NCBI RefSeq assembly: GCF_009789195.1
Contig: NZ_WSTC01000009.1
Coordinates: 62,001 to 126,000 of the forward strand
Direction of reading: 5' to 3'
DNA: 64,000 nucleotides
Source: Paenibacillus sp. MMS18-CY102
GTDB taxonomy: Bacteria > Bacillota > Bacilli > Paenibacillales > Paenibacillaceae
Part shown: positions 1 through 7,567 of the stretch, in pieces
Numbering within the stretch: the first letter of the stretch is position 1
Layout: each line of letters begins with the position of its first letter
The notes under the pieces: model-generated
Seen by the model: the letters and a program-made list of their open reading frames with translations, nothing else
Told to the model about the DNA's origin: nothing
Databases searched by the model: none
Position numbers and translations under genes: made by a program

Positions 1-369
1 CGCACGATGCGGGCGTTGTATCAGCGTAAACGGGACACGGCGCTCCATACGATCCGAAGCGTTTTTCAGATTGAACCGGGAGTGGAACGAAAACCTGCTG
101 TTACTGTTATCGGCGAACACTCCGGTCTCCATATGCTGTTACGGCTGAATAATGGGTTAACTGAACAAGAGATGATCGATCGTGCATCGGCCGTTGGCGT
201 AAGCGTATACCCGATATCCGGGTATTGGTTCCAACCAAGCGACGCTCATCAATACGAATCTACGGTGTTAATCGGCTTCGGCGGTTTGTCGGAGGAAGCC
301 ATACGGGTAGGCCTTGCACGGCTGGCGAAAGCATGGGGATTGGGTGAGCGTGATGAATGCTCAATTTAG
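1..369 (+). CDS. C-terminal part of a MocR/GntR-type PLP-dependent regulator (partial)
   Basis: The frame is open from the first base and ends at a TAG at 367-369, so only about 122 C-terminal residues are visible. They resemble the small-domain end of the fold-type I aminotransferase module of MocR regulators: a 'GLHMLLRL' strand, a 'GVSVYPISGYW' segment and the closing 'IGFGGLSEEAIRVGLARLAKAW' type helix region. MocR proteins combine an N-terminal GntR winged helix with an aminotransferase-like domain that senses PLP or an amino compound; the DNA-binding part and the PLP lysine lie outside the window. A strong hairpin follows at 377-435. It could equally be a free-standing aminotransferase, because the N-terminus is missing; the small C-terminal segment alone cannot separate the two. 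Confidence 0.75.
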   Translation, partial: RTMRALYQRKRDTALHTIRSVFQIEPGVERKPAVTVIGEHSGLHMLLRLNNGLTEQEMIDRASAVGVSVYPISGYWFQPSDAHQYESTVLIGFGGLSEEAIRVGLARLAKAWGLGERDECSI

Positions 370-376
370 TGTAAGT

Positions 377-435
377 AAAAGCTGTCCAATTGCCATTGCC
401 AGTACCAGTACCAGTGGCCTTTTTGGACAGCTTTT
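377..435 (+). terminator. Long hairpin terminator after the MocR-like gene
   Basis: AAAAGCTGTCCA at 377-388 pairs perfectly with TGGACAGCTTTT at 424-435. An inner GCCA/TGGC pairing and three tandem CCAGTA-type units (about 398-415) lie in the loop. The right arm ends in four T residues. It starts 7 bases after the stop codon, as expected for a factor-independent terminator, although the T tract is partly inside the stem. Confidence 0.6.
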
Positions 436-504
436 CATTAATTTCAAATGTGTTAAGGCATCGCAAGAAAAGGTTGGGTGGGAACAGGAACTTTATTGTG
501 CTGC

Positions 505-699
505 CATTGCATTTCGTACAATTCGAAAGGCATGATAGGCCTACCCTGGATGTTCCCATTGCAGTTCATGCAATGAGATACGGTCTTGAAGAGCCACGAT
601 GTGCCCAAAACATCGAAAGCCACCTCTCCCGTTGCACAATGTGCAATGAGGACTCCACGATTCCGCATTCACGTTGATTCCATTGTATGAACTGCAATG
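505..699. repeat. Four degenerate 19-bp palindromes in the gap before the PPOX gene
   Basis: Four imperfect palindromes of the form CATTGCA-N5-TGCAATG occur at 506-524 (CATTGCATTTCGTACAATT), 557-575 (CATTGCAGTTCATGCAATG), 630-648 (CGTTGCACAATGTGCAATG) and 681-699 (CATTGTATGAACTGCAATG). The gaps between them are 32, 54 and 32 bases. The last three are each followed by AG and preceded by C or TC. The reverse complement of the second differs from the fourth at one base, so copies occur in both orientations. The rest of the 446-base gap (370-815) shows only the terminator at 377-435 and no convincing ORF. They may be operators, small hairpins in a leader, or a genome-wide intergenic repeat; the sequence does not decide. 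Confidence 0.7.
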
Positions 700-815
700 A
701 GGTTGCCGATGCACGCACCAATACCACCTTTAATTCGACGCACAAATAAGGCATGGCTATATCGCGTCACATTATAGTATGATGGGTAGATATCCCAAAG
801 ATAGTAGGTGTATAC

Positions 816-1460
816 ATGAGTGATAGATTTCGCGAAGTGATTGCTACAGGGGAGCAATTTGACGAGCTGCGTGCTCTATGTGGGGGCAATCCTAGCCAGA
901 GAGCATCAGACAAAGTAATAACGACGCTAGATTCACATTGCAGGGAATTTATCGCCAAGTCCCCTTTTTTATCGATGTCTACCTCGAATGCGAGCGGCAG
1001 ATGTGATGTTTCCCCTCGAGGGGATGAACCTGGGTTTGTGCTTGTTCTTGATGATCATCATTTATTTATTCCAGAACGTCCGGGCAATCGGAGGATGGAC
1101 TCGGTTCAAAATATTTTGACAAACCCACATATTGGCCTTCAATTTTATATTCCGGGGTTAGGAGAAACGTTGCGGGTGAATGGAAAAGCATTCATATGCC
1201 GCGATCTCGAGCTTCTCGAAAGATGTGTTGTCAATGGCCGCGCTCCTGTATTCGGCATTGGCGTCGAGGTAGAGGAATGTTATTCCCATTGTGCAAAAGC
1301 ATTCATTCGATCGGGCCTATGGTCTCCAGATTCATGGCTCCATAAAGATCAACTTCCTTCACCTTCGCAAATGTTGATTGACCATGCGAAGCTCCAGAAT
1401 GTGACTGCAGAAGAAGTGGCAATTGACATGAATGAAGGCTATAAGCAACGGCTTTATTGA
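816..1460 (+). CDS. Pyridoxamine 5'-phosphate oxidase-family FMN-binding protein (MSMEG_1061-like)
   Basis: A 214-residue soluble protein. The core contains 'FLSMSTSNASGRCDVSPRGD' (near residues 51-70), the typical first strands of the split-barrel FMN-binding fold, then 'LFIPERPGNRRMDSVQNIL', and 'GETLRVNGKAFI', matching the MSMEG_1061/DR_2398 type of PPOX-like proteins. Such proteins bind FMN or F420-like cofactors and reduce small molecules; the substrate here is unknown. A Trp-containing C-terminal helical part ('GLWSPDSWLHKDQLPS') fits that subfamily. The start has AGGTG nine bases upstream. It is followed at 42 bases by the APH-like gene and may share its transcript. True PdxH activity is unlikely since the family is distinct. 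Confidence 0.8.
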   Translation: MSDRFREVIATGEQFDELRALCGGNPSQRASDKVITTLDSHCREFIAKSPFLSMSTSNASGRCDVSPRGDEPGFVLVLDDHHLFIPERPGNRRMDSVQNILTNPHIGLQFYIPGLGETLRVNGKAFICRDLELLERCVVNGRAPVFGIGVEVEECYSHCAKAFIRSGLWSPDSWLHKDQLPSPSQMLIDHAKLQNVTAEEVAIDMNEGYKQRLY

Positions 1461-1501
1461 TTACAGGTGATTCTACGCTACTTGAAACGAGGAATAGGAA
1501 G

Positions 1502-2518
1502 ATGGCCGAAACAGCGTATAATTTGCAATTTGAGATATTGTGCAATAACTTGCAGCTTGGTGAAATAACTGCGGTGCCAGAAGCGGTATCGGGCGGGCTT
1601 ATGCACAAAATGTATGCCGTCCAAACCAAGAAAGGCAAGTATGCCATTAAAGCATTAAATCCTCAAATTATGCTTAGGCAGACGGCGTTGCAAAACTATT
1701 TGAACTCTGAAAAAATTGCTAATGTTGCTTCAAGGCATGTGCCTGCATTGGCAGCCAAAGCGTTTAATGGCATTTTCATGCACAATATAGCTAATCAATT
1801 CTATCTAATATTCGATTGGATAGAGGGTGTAAGCTTGAAATCTGATGAGTTGGATATTATTAACTGTGAGAAAATGGGCAGAATGCTTGCGGATATCCAT
1901 CGCGCTGATTTTGCTGGGTTAGGTTTGGCTAAAGAGGGTGCAAGCCGTTCGTCGCTAACTGACTGGAATTTTTATTTGAAAAAAGGAAAACAACATCATT
2001 CGGTTTGGCTAAGCCAACTGCAACAACATCTTGATCAGCTTGAAGATTGGAATGCGATAGCAATCAGTTCGGCCATACAACTTGAATCAGACATGGTTAT
2101 AAGCCATAGGGATTTGGAGCCGAAAAATGTGATGTGGAAACAAGGCAATCCTATTCTTATTGATTGGGAGTCAGCTGGGTACATAAATCCTATGCAAGAC
2201 TTGACAGAAACAGCTATTTATTGGTCGTCTGATGATAGTGGGAACATTGATAAGGAAAAATTCATGGCATTCATCTCAGGTTATAAATCTAAATATGGAA
2301 CACTTCGTGCAAATTGGAGAATAGTTTTAGCAAATGGGTTTTTAGGCAAATTAGACTGGCTTGAATATAGCTTGAAACGTTCATTGGGAATTGAATGTAC
2401 GGACATAGAAGACCAGAAAGTGGGGACTTCTCAAGTTATAGGCACATTAGATGCATTAGTTCAATACGCGGATAGGATCACGGAAATAGAGCAATGGTTA
2501 AATGAGAGCGATGCTTGA
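1502..2518 (+). CDS. Phosphotransferase of the APH/choline kinase fold
   Basis: The protein (338 residues from ATG 1502) has the Brenner motif 'HRDLEPKNVMW' and the metal-binding 'LIDWESAG' that define aminoglycoside phosphotransferase and related small-molecule kinases. An N-lobe lysine is visible in 'GKYAIKAL'. The open frame reaches back to a TTG at 1457 overlapping the previous stop, but ATG 1502 is chosen because it is preceded by a purine-rich AGGAATAGGAAG site. The gene is visibly more AT-rich than the core genes later in the window. The substrate cannot be told; members act on aminoglycosides, macrolides, homoserine, choline or sugars. Next to a nucleotidyltransferase fusion, an antibiotic- or nucleoside-modifying role is possible but not shown. 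Confidence 0.8.
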   Translation: MAETAYNLQFEILCNNLQLGEITAVPEAVSGGLMHKMYAVQTKKGKYAIKALNPQIMLRQTALQNYLNSEKIANVASRHVPALAAKAFNGIFMHNIANQFYLIFDWIEGVSLKSDELDIINCEKMGRMLADIHRADFAGLGLAKEGASRSSLTDWNFYLKKGKQHHSVWLSQLQQHLDQLEDWNAIAISSAIQLESDMVISHRDLEPKNVMWKQGNPILIDWESAGYINPMQDLTETAIYWSSDDSGNIDKEKFMAFISGYKSKYGTLRANWRIVLANGFLGKLDWLEYSLKRSLGIECTDIEDQKVGTSQVIGTLDALVQYADRITEIEQWLNESDA

Positions 2519-2560
2519 GCTGAGAGGGATATCGGCAACGATACTTGGGGGACGGAACCT

Positions 2561-3640
2561 ATGGATAAAGCAATAGAAATTGAAGACTATAATAATAATT
2601 GGGGATTAATGTATGAAGAAGAAGCGAAGGCGATCAAGCAATTGTTAGGCGATACAGCCATCGCTATTGAACATATCGGAAGCACTTCCATTAAGGGGTT
2701 AGCGGCTAAGCCTGTTATCGATTTTATGGTTGGAGTATCAGATTTAAAAAATGTCGAACGGTTTATTGAGCCTCTGAAAACAATCGGATATGAGCATGTG
2801 TATCATGATGAATTTCCGGAGAGAAGGTTTTTTCGTAGAGGCGAGTGGCGAGCGGGAACGCATCATCTGCATGTTTATCAATATGGAAGTGAACAATGGC
2901 ATAATCAAATTTTGTTCCGAAATTATTTGAGGGCACATGCTGATGTGCTGGAGAGTTACTCCCAATTGAAAAAAGGCTTATCAGAACAATACCGAAATGA
3001 CAGAACAGCCTATTCGAACGCGAAACATCCATTCATCGTTGATGTGATTGCGAAAGCAAAGAACGAGCAATTGCATATTAATTCATTTCAAGAATGCCAT
3101 AGCCTGGCTTCATTAATGAACAATTATGATAAGCCATGGTGTATCGCAGGCGGTTGGGCAATTGACCTGTTTCTTGGGCACGTAACAAGAAAACACGCTG
3201 ACATTGAAATAATAATCCTGCGGGAAGACCAGGCCGATTTACAACATTATTTGAGCGGCTATTCGTTTCAAAAAGTTCGTAATGGACAGATCGAACCATG
3301 GCTGATTAATGAAAAGCTTGAATTGCCGATCCATGAAGCCTACGCAGCGAATGCGAATGCCAAGTTAGAAATTCTGTTGAATGATTCTGTAGCTGATGAA
3401 TGGGTATACCGTAGAGATGGCAGAGTGAAGCGGCCGCTTTCCGAGATCATTTATTTCTATAATGGGATTCCGTATCTTAATCCTGCTCTCGTTCTGCTAT
3501 ACAAATCAAAGGAACCAAGGGCGAAGGATGAGCAAGATTTCCAAACTGTTTATATGCATCTTGAAAAGCAGGACAAGCTGTGGCTAAAGGATGCTATTAA
3601 AATCTGTTATTCCGAACATCGCTGGCTTCACAGCCTTTAG
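2561..3640 (+). CDS. GrpB-like domain fused to an ANT(2'')-like nucleotidyltransferase domain
   Basis: Residues 1 to about 170 match the GrpB/UPF0157 family, a nucleotidyltransferase-fold domain of unclear function: 'AIEHIGSTSIKGLAAKPVID' and 'HHLHVYQYGSEQW' are its hallmarks. Residues about 190-359 form a second nucleotidyltransferase resembling aminoglycoside 2''-adenylyltransferases: 'IAGGWAIDLFLG..TRKHADIEI' carries the Gly-Gly and the metal-binding acidic pair (D..E in place of the more usual D..D). The RBS is GGGGGA eight bases before ATG 2561. It follows the APH-like gene by 42 bases, so the two small-molecule modifying proteins are probably co-expressed. GrpB-NTase fusions occur in Firmicutes, but the natural substrate is not known to me. 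Confidence 0.82.
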   Translation: MDKAIEIEDYNNNWGLMYEEEAKAIKQLLGDTAIAIEHIGSTSIKGLAAKPVIDFMVGVSDLKNVERFIEPLKTIGYEHVYHDEFPERRFFRRGEWRAGTHHLHVYQYGSEQWHNQILFRNYLRAHADVLESYSQLKKGLSEQYRNDRTAYSNAKHPFIVDVIAKAKNEQLHINSFQECHSLASLMNNYDKPWCIAGGWAIDLFLGHVTRKHADIEIIILREDQADLQHYLSGYSFQKVRNGQIEPWLINEKLELPIHEAYAANANAKLEILLNDSVADEWVYRRDGRVKRPLSEIIYFYNGIPYLNPALVLLYKSKEPRAKDEQDFQTVYMHLEKQDKLWLKDAIKICYSEHRWLHSL

Positions 3641-3667
3641 GCAGGAAGAGGCATGATGCAAGTAGGT

Positions 3668-3702
3668 TGGCTATTCGCAAAGATGTAGCACCTGAATAGC
3701 CA
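3668..3702 (+). terminator. Hairpin without a T tract after the GrpB-NTase gene
   Basis: TGGCTATTC at 3668-3676 pairs perfectly with GAATAGCCA at 3694-3702, 28 bases after the stop codon. No run of T follows, so it may be a weak terminator or an mRNA-stabilising 3' hairpin. Confidence 0.4.
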
Positions 3703-3723
3703 GTAAATTGAGCTTATCCCTTA

Positions 3724-3771
3724 TTGAAAAATGGATAAGTTTATGCTAATTTTTAATAAACACCGTTCATT
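3724..3771 (+). promoter_or_regulatory. Putative promoter and operator O1 of the tetR-like gene
   Basis: TTGAAA at 3724-3729 and TAATTT (with TGC just before it) at 3747-3752 are 17 bases apart. Directly downstream, AATAAACACCGTTCATT at 3755-3771 is an imperfect palindrome. The same core, ACACCGTTCATT, recurs at 4449-4460 in front of the next gene. A shared palindrome before a TetR gene and its neighbour is the usual sign of the regulator's own operator. Confidence 0.6.
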
Positions 3772-3784
3772 AAATGGAGGCGCA

Positions 3785-4429
3785 ATGACCCAACCAACGG
3801 ACCCAACCAACCTATCTACTAGACAATTCGGACGCCGAAGGAGGGGGGAACAGAAGGAGCAGCTTAAGGAGCTCATCTTGAAAACGGCCAGCGAGTTGTT
3901 TATCGAACAAGGTTACAGCGCCTTCTCGATGCGGAAACTGGCGGAGAAGCTCGGGTATTCCCCAGCTACCTTATATATCTATTATCACGATAAGGATCAT
4001 TTGCTGTTCAGTGTTGTGGACGATGCTTTTACTCTCTTTCGAATGGAATTGGCGCAAGCCGCGAGCAGCACAAACAATCCGTGGGAACGTCTTAACCGGA
4101 TTGGAGAAGCCTATATTCAATTCGGGCTCACGCATTCAATTTATTATCAATTAATGTTTATGTGGCGAATCGATTACTTAATTCAAGCGAAGCAAGGGGA
4201 AGAAACGCCTCGCCTGGAAGCTTTTCAAGTATTGTTCGATTCGGTCAAATATGCGCAAAACAATGATGCCATCAAAGCGGGAGACCCTTATGTGTATAGT
4301 GATATGCTTTGGGCTGCTTTGCATGGCGTTGTGGCACTGTCGATCCAAATGCCTATGTTTACGCCTGAACGATCGGCAAAGCTTGTTGCTGAGACCAAAG
4401 AAATGCTTTATATGGCCTTGCGGCCATAA
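3785..4429 (+). CDS. TetR/AcrR-family transcriptional regulator
   Basis: From ATG 3785 the protein has 214 residues. The N-terminal helix-turn-helix is clear: 'LILKTASELFIEQGYSAFSMRKLAEKLGYSPATLYIYYHDKD' spans the three DNA-binding helices; the rest is the helical ligand-binding domain ('YIQFGLTHSIYYQLMFMWR'), close to the TetR_C WHG type. The frame is open back to 3731, but ATG 3785 is favoured by GGAGG at 3776-3780 and by the operator-like palindrome at 3755-3771, which would otherwise lie inside the gene. The second copy of that palindrome at 4444-4460 precedes the DUF2269 gene, so I infer autoregulation plus control of that membrane protein. The ligand is unknown. Confidence 0.9.
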   Translation: MTQPTDPTNLSTRQFGRRRRGEQKEQLKELILKTASELFIEQGYSAFSMRKLAEKLGYSPATLYIYYHDKDHLLFSVVDDAFTLFRMELAQAASSTNNPWERLNRIGEAYIQFGLTHSIYYQLMFMWRIDYLIQAKQGEETPRLEAFQVLFDSVKYAQNNDAIKAGDPYVYSDMLWAALHGVVALSIQMPMFTPERSAKLVAETKEMLYMALRP

Positions 4430-4443
4430 TTTTTTTCAAATTA

Positions 4444-4460
4444 AGTGAACACCGTTCATT
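4444..4460 (+). promoter_or_regulatory. Operator O2, second copy of the TetR-type palindrome
   Basis: AGTGAACACCGTTCATT contains the palindrome TGAAC-ACC-GTTCA and shares 12 consecutive bases with O1 (3755-3771). It lies 24 bases before the start of the DUF2269 gene, between it and the TetR gene. Confidence 0.65.
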
Positions 4461-4483
4461 ATATTTAAAAGGGGACATGAGTC

Positions 4484-4948
4484 ATGGGCACATTACTATT
4501 CTTTCATGTGTTAGGCGTTATTTTATTATTGGGAAATGCTTTTACCGTGACGTTCTGGAAGCTTCGGGCAGATTACAGCAATGACCTGTCACTGAAGCTT
4601 CAAACGGTGAAAAACATTATGATTTTGGACTACATTTTCACGTTGCCTGCCATCGTCATGATTCTTGGAACGGGACATCTTCTTGCCGGCAGAGCGGGCT
4701 ATTCGGTATTTGCATGGAGCTGGCTGGGGATTTCCTATGGTCTGTTTATTTTGTCTGGCGTAATATGGCTGTTCGCGCTGCTTCCGTTACAGAGCAGAAT
4801 GATAAGGGAAGGCAAGCTCTCCTATGAGCAAAATGTGATGACGAAAGCGTTTAGCCGTGCATCACGCACTTGGAACTTTTATGGCGTATTAGCGACCTTA
4901 ACGCCGATCGCTTCAATGATATTGATGGTTTGGAAGCCAACCTTGTAA
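4484..4948 (+). CDS. DUF2269-family integral membrane protein
   Basis: A 154-residue protein with four evident membrane segments: roughly residues 3-25 ('LLFFHVLGVILLLGNAFTV'), 47-68 ('MILDYIFTLPAIVMILGTGHLL'), 78-101 and 130-150. The layout and the opening 'FHVLGVILLLGNAF' are those of the DUF2269 family of predicted integral membrane proteins; function is not established. The gene begins 55 bases after the TetR gene behind the second copy of the presumed operator, with AGGGG and GACATGAG before the ATG. I infer that it is the regulated target, perhaps a small-molecule or stress-responsive membrane protein. Confidence 0.8.
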   Translation: MGTLLFFHVLGVILLLGNAFTVTFWKLRADYSNDLSLKLQTVKNIMILDYIFTLPAIVMILGTGHLLAGRAGYSVFAWSWLGISYGLFILSGVIWLFALLPLQSRMIREGKLSYEQNVMTKAFSRASRTWNFYGVLATLTPIASMILMVWKPTL

Positions 4949-4970
4949 GAAAAATTAAAGATACATTAGT

Positions 4971-5003
4971 ATGGCTGCCATCAATTGTGGCAGCCATTTG
5001 TTA
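4971..5003 (+). terminator. Hairpin terminator after the DUF2269 gene
   Basis: ATGGCTGCCA (4971-4980) pairs perfectly with TGGCAGCCAT (4988-4997) around a 7-base loop; a T-rich TTGTTAT follows. Confidence 0.6.
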
Positions 5004-5007
5004 TAAT
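4999..5007 (+). promoter_or_regulatory. Extended -10 promoter for the ankyrin gene
   Basis: TGTTATAAT is a perfect extended -10 (TGnTATAAT). No good -35 box is seen, which extended -10 promoters tolerate. It lies about 50 bases before the chosen start and directly after the terminator of the gene upstream. Confidence 0.5.
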
Positions 5008-5058
5008 GAACGAGAGCTTGGTTCAAGCAGAATCGGAATAGATTGGGGTGTGGAGAAA

Positions 5059-5652
5059 ATGGGATTCGAACTAATTGCTGCTGCAGAGCGCGGAGATACG
5101 AATAAACTCATACAGCTGCTGGAAGCAGGAGCTAAACTAAATGTACAGGATAACAGGGGAAGAACGGCCATATTGGCAGCAACCCATGCGAATAAACCGG
5201 ACATTGTCCAAATTCTCATTGATGCCGGAGCGGATATTAACCTGCAAGACAATATAAAAGATAATCCATTTCTTTATGCCGGAGCTGAGGGGCGCCTGGA
5301 CATTCTCAAGCTTCTTATTGAAGCGGGAGCCGATACAACGATAACCAATCGATATGGTGGGTCTGCGCTCATCCCGGCAGCGGAGAAGGGCCATGTAGAA
5401 AATGTAAAAGTGTTGCTAACAACGACGGATGTAAACATAGACCACATCAATAACTTAGGTTGGACTGCACTGCTTGAGGTTGCTATTCTGGGCAATGGCG
5501 GCACTCGCCACCAACAGATCGCACAGCTGCTCATTGATCATGGAGCAGATATCAACATAGCCGACCGAGAAGGCGTCACTTCGCTGCAGCATGCTCGGAG
5601 GAATGGTTTTGCTGAGATCGAACGCATCCTAGCCAATGCCGGCGCAAAGTAA
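5059..5652 (+). CDS. Ankyrin-repeat protein
   Basis: From ATG 5059 the protein has 197 residues and consists almost wholly of ankyrin repeats, about six: 'LIAAAERGDTNKLIQLLEAG', 'TAILAATHANKPDIVQILIDAG', 'NPFLYAGAEGRLDILKLLIEAG', and so on to 'SLQHARRNGFAEIERILANAG'. Each shows the usual G-x-T-x-L-x-x-A and L-L-x-x-G-A-D spacing. There is no signal peptide, so it is probably cytoplasmic and mediates protein-protein contacts with an unknown partner. The open frame extends upstream to 4870 inside the DUF2269 gene, but that part has no repeat character and precedes the promoter-like sequence, so a start at 5059 (TGGAG just upstream) or GTG 5050 is preferred. Confidence 0.85.
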   Translation: MGFELIAAAERGDTNKLIQLLEAGAKLNVQDNRGRTAILAATHANKPDIVQILIDAGADINLQDNIKDNPFLYAGAEGRLDILKLLIEAGADTTITNRYGGSALIPAAEKGHVENVKVLLTTTDVNIDHINNLGWTALLEVAILGNGGTRHQQIAQLLIDHGADINIADREGVTSLQHARRNGFAEIERILANAGAK

Positions 5653-5775
5653 TTTGGCCTCCTCTTAAAGCCACCTTAACCTCGAAATTTGGCCGCTTAG
5701 CCTGATAACGTTTCTAACCCCTATGCCACCGAGTAGATTAATGTATGAAAATACATGAAGCGAAAGGTGGTTTTT

Positions 5776-6510
5776 ATGAAATTAGCGACTCGAATAATGG
5801 TTGGTGTTTTCCTCTTAGCTGGAATCGGATTTGGCGTGTTAGCCTATATGAATCGGCCGATATCAAAAGAGCTTGTTAACAAGAAAATTGAAAAACACCT
5901 CCAAGAAATCGTCGAAAACAATGATTCACTATCGAGTGCATTGCTGACGATTTACGATAACCGAACAGGCGATTTGCAACAGTTTGCAGTCGGTACGGCC
6001 CATCGGGCTTCCGAACAGCCTGTTCAAGTCGATAGCCCCTATCATGCAGCCAGCGTGGGCAAAACAATGTGCGCTACGGTCTTTGGCATGCTAGTAGATG
6101 AAGGCAAAATCAGCTATGGCGACAAAATCAGTACTTGGTTAGCGCCCGATATGCTTAAGGGTTTGTTTGTGATAGATGGCACAGTTTATTGCGATCAGGT
6201 AACCATAGGGCAGTTGCTAAGCCATACATCCGGAGTTGGCGATTATTTTGAAGGCCCAGTGAACAAGGGGAAAACGATCATCGAGATCATGGCATCAGAG
6301 CCAGAGCACGCATTCAGCCCGCAATCATTAATTGCTTTTACTAGAGACAATCAGAGTGCTATTGGAAAACCGGGACAGCAGTTTTATTATTCAAATACGG
6401 GATATATTTTGCTAGGACTGATTTTGGAAGCGATCGAGGAGAAGCGTTATGCAGACATTTTAAACGAGCGAATATTTGAGCCATTGGGCATGGAAGATAC
6501 GTATCTAATG
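5776..6510 (+). pseudogene. Serine hydrolase (beta-lactamase class C family), truncated by IS30 sequence
   Basis: About 245 residues of native protein remain. An N-terminal membrane/signal segment ('IMVGVFLLAGIGFGVLAYM') is followed by the penicillin-binding-like fold: the SxxK motif is 'SVGK', the YxN motif is 'YSN' in 'FYYSNTGYILLGLILEAIEEK', and the match ends within 'EPLGMEDTYL'. From about 6511 the frame runs into antisense transposase sequence and stops at 6609, so the C-terminal third with the third active-site motif is gone. The start is ATG 5776 behind AAAGGTGG rather than ATG 5755. Family members are extracytoplasmic peptidases or esterases, not necessarily resistance enzymes. The remnant is presumed inactive. 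Confidence 0.8.
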
Positions 6511-7216
6511 TGTCAGCGGTTATACGTTCATGACAAGCGAACTCCTTGCCACGATCAACAGTCGCTGTTAAGAAAGCGCGTGTTGAGAGGGAGGTTACTG
6601 TCTGCTTGAAAGCCTCTTCCATAGAAGCTGCTGTACGATCAATCATCTTAACGGAATGGTAGAATCTTGTTTTACGTTCAGCAAACGTAGATACACATGC
6701 CTTGCTCTTTCCACGGCTAGAAACCATGGTATCCAACTCCCAATGGCCGAACGTTTCTCTTTTACGCACTTCTTTAGGACGCTGATGAATCGATAGCCCA
6801 ATATTGAAGCGGCCGCTTCCCCTTGTGCCTTAGAAATGCCGTATTGCCTTTAACCAGCAAACCCTGATAGATCCAACGGTAGATCGTTTTAAAAGATACC
6901 CGAAGATCGGATTCTTCTTGTTTCATCCTGCCTTCTATCTGTTCCGGAGACCAGGTTTCTGTCAGTTTTGCCGTGATATACTGCTGCCGGGCAGCATTCC
7001 ATTTCTCATAACGTTTGCAATGCTTTCGTTTCTTTATCTAGTCCTCCTGAGCCTTCTCAGCGCAGTAAGATTCTTGGTTGCCTTGACGCTGTAACTCACG
7101 CGATACACTGGAATGGTGATGACCAATTTTGCGAGCAATTGCCCAATCGGTCCATCCCATTCGATGTAGCAATTCTAGCTGACTTCGTTCTCTTGTGGTA
7201 AATGCTTATAGCTCAT
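6511..7216 (-). pseudogene. IS30-family transposase, frameshifted and truncated
   Basis: Read on the minus strand from the ATG at 7216, the product begins MSYKHLP and then needs a frameshift to continue into the IS30 helix-turn-helix region ('LELLHRMGWTDWAIARKIG', 'SVSRELQRQGNQESY'). An in-frame stop near 7040 and a second frameshift near 6790 follow. The best-kept part (6769 down to about 6515) has the DDE-domain start 'GHWELDTMV', with the first catalytic Asp, and 'TATVDRGKEFA', with the second. The third acidic residue and the C-terminus are absent. With stops, shifts and a missing end it cannot encode an active enzyme. Confidence 0.85.
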
Positions 7217-7274
7217 GGCTGATTCCTGTGTAGGGGTTGTGTGGTAACTTCATTCTACACACGAATCAGCCATG
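7214..7274. repeat. 20-bp inverted repeat over the transposase start
   Basis: CATGGCTGATTCCTGTGTAG at 7214-7233 and CTACACACGAATCAGCCATG at 7255-7274 match in 19 of 20 positions with a 21-base loop. The left arm contains the transposase start codon (complement of CAT at 7214-7216). Hairpins of this kind near transposase starts block translation from incoming transcripts in several IS families. Confidence 0.8.
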
Positions 7275-7316
7275 GGTCATTTTTATGTGTCGCACTTCAT
7301 ATTACAATCCGTCGTA

Positions 7317-7547
7317 TATAAAAAAATATTTGAATTCTTTGTACAATTATCGAAATATGTTAATGAAAATTCGAGATATTCTGAGTATTTAAATGTATAG
7401 CGACCTTTAATCAGAAACTTTGAAAGAGCAGGTTTTTTCATTCTTAGACCACAGGAATTAGAGATACAGAATGTAAAATATATACCACTAAGTGGTTGGT
7501 ATGATAGATTTGTGTCGACGGTTCCTTATGACTTAGATAATTTGTAA
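7317..7547 (+). pseudogene. Decayed 3' end of an unidentified gene
   Basis: Right beside the IS end, one frame can be read from 7317 to a TAA at 7545-7547 with a single in-frame TAG near 7401. The two halves ('IFEFFVQLSKYVNEN' and 'RNFERAGFFILRPQELEIQN..YIPLSGWYDRF') look like natural protein, are AT-rich, and a good terminator follows 21 bases after the TAA. I do not recognise the family. It is probably the tail of a gene cut by the insertion or by the later deletion. No start or RBS is present. Confidence 0.4.
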
Positions 7548-7567
7548 TTATCCTGAATTAGAGAACT

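Larger units (their letters stand above)
6511..7312 (-). mobile_element. Truncated, decayed IS30-family insertion sequence
   Basis: The segment holds an IS30-type transposase on the minus strand with its start near 7216 and no 3' end: the reading ends at the junction with the serine hydrolase gene near 6510. The outer boundary is inferred at about 7290-7312, where GTGTCGCACTTCATATTACA (7288-7307) looks like an IS30 terminal repeat. The partner terminal repeat is missing, so insertion was followed by deletion of one end and of the rest of the target gene. No target duplication can be recognised. Confidence 0.75.

Noticed and set aside
505-699. Palindrome cluster as a CRISPR array
   Set aside because: The elements are only 19 bp, occur in both orientations, differ from each other at several bases, and one gap is 54 rather than 32 bases. 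No cas gene is in the window.
5755-6609. Serine hydrolase frame read as a complete 284-residue protein
   Set aside because: The last 33 residues are antisense transposase sequence, so the frame is a chimera created by the IS30 remnant.
7317-7547. Intact gene next to the IS end
   Set aside because: An in-frame TAG and the lack of a start and RBS make it a remnant at best.
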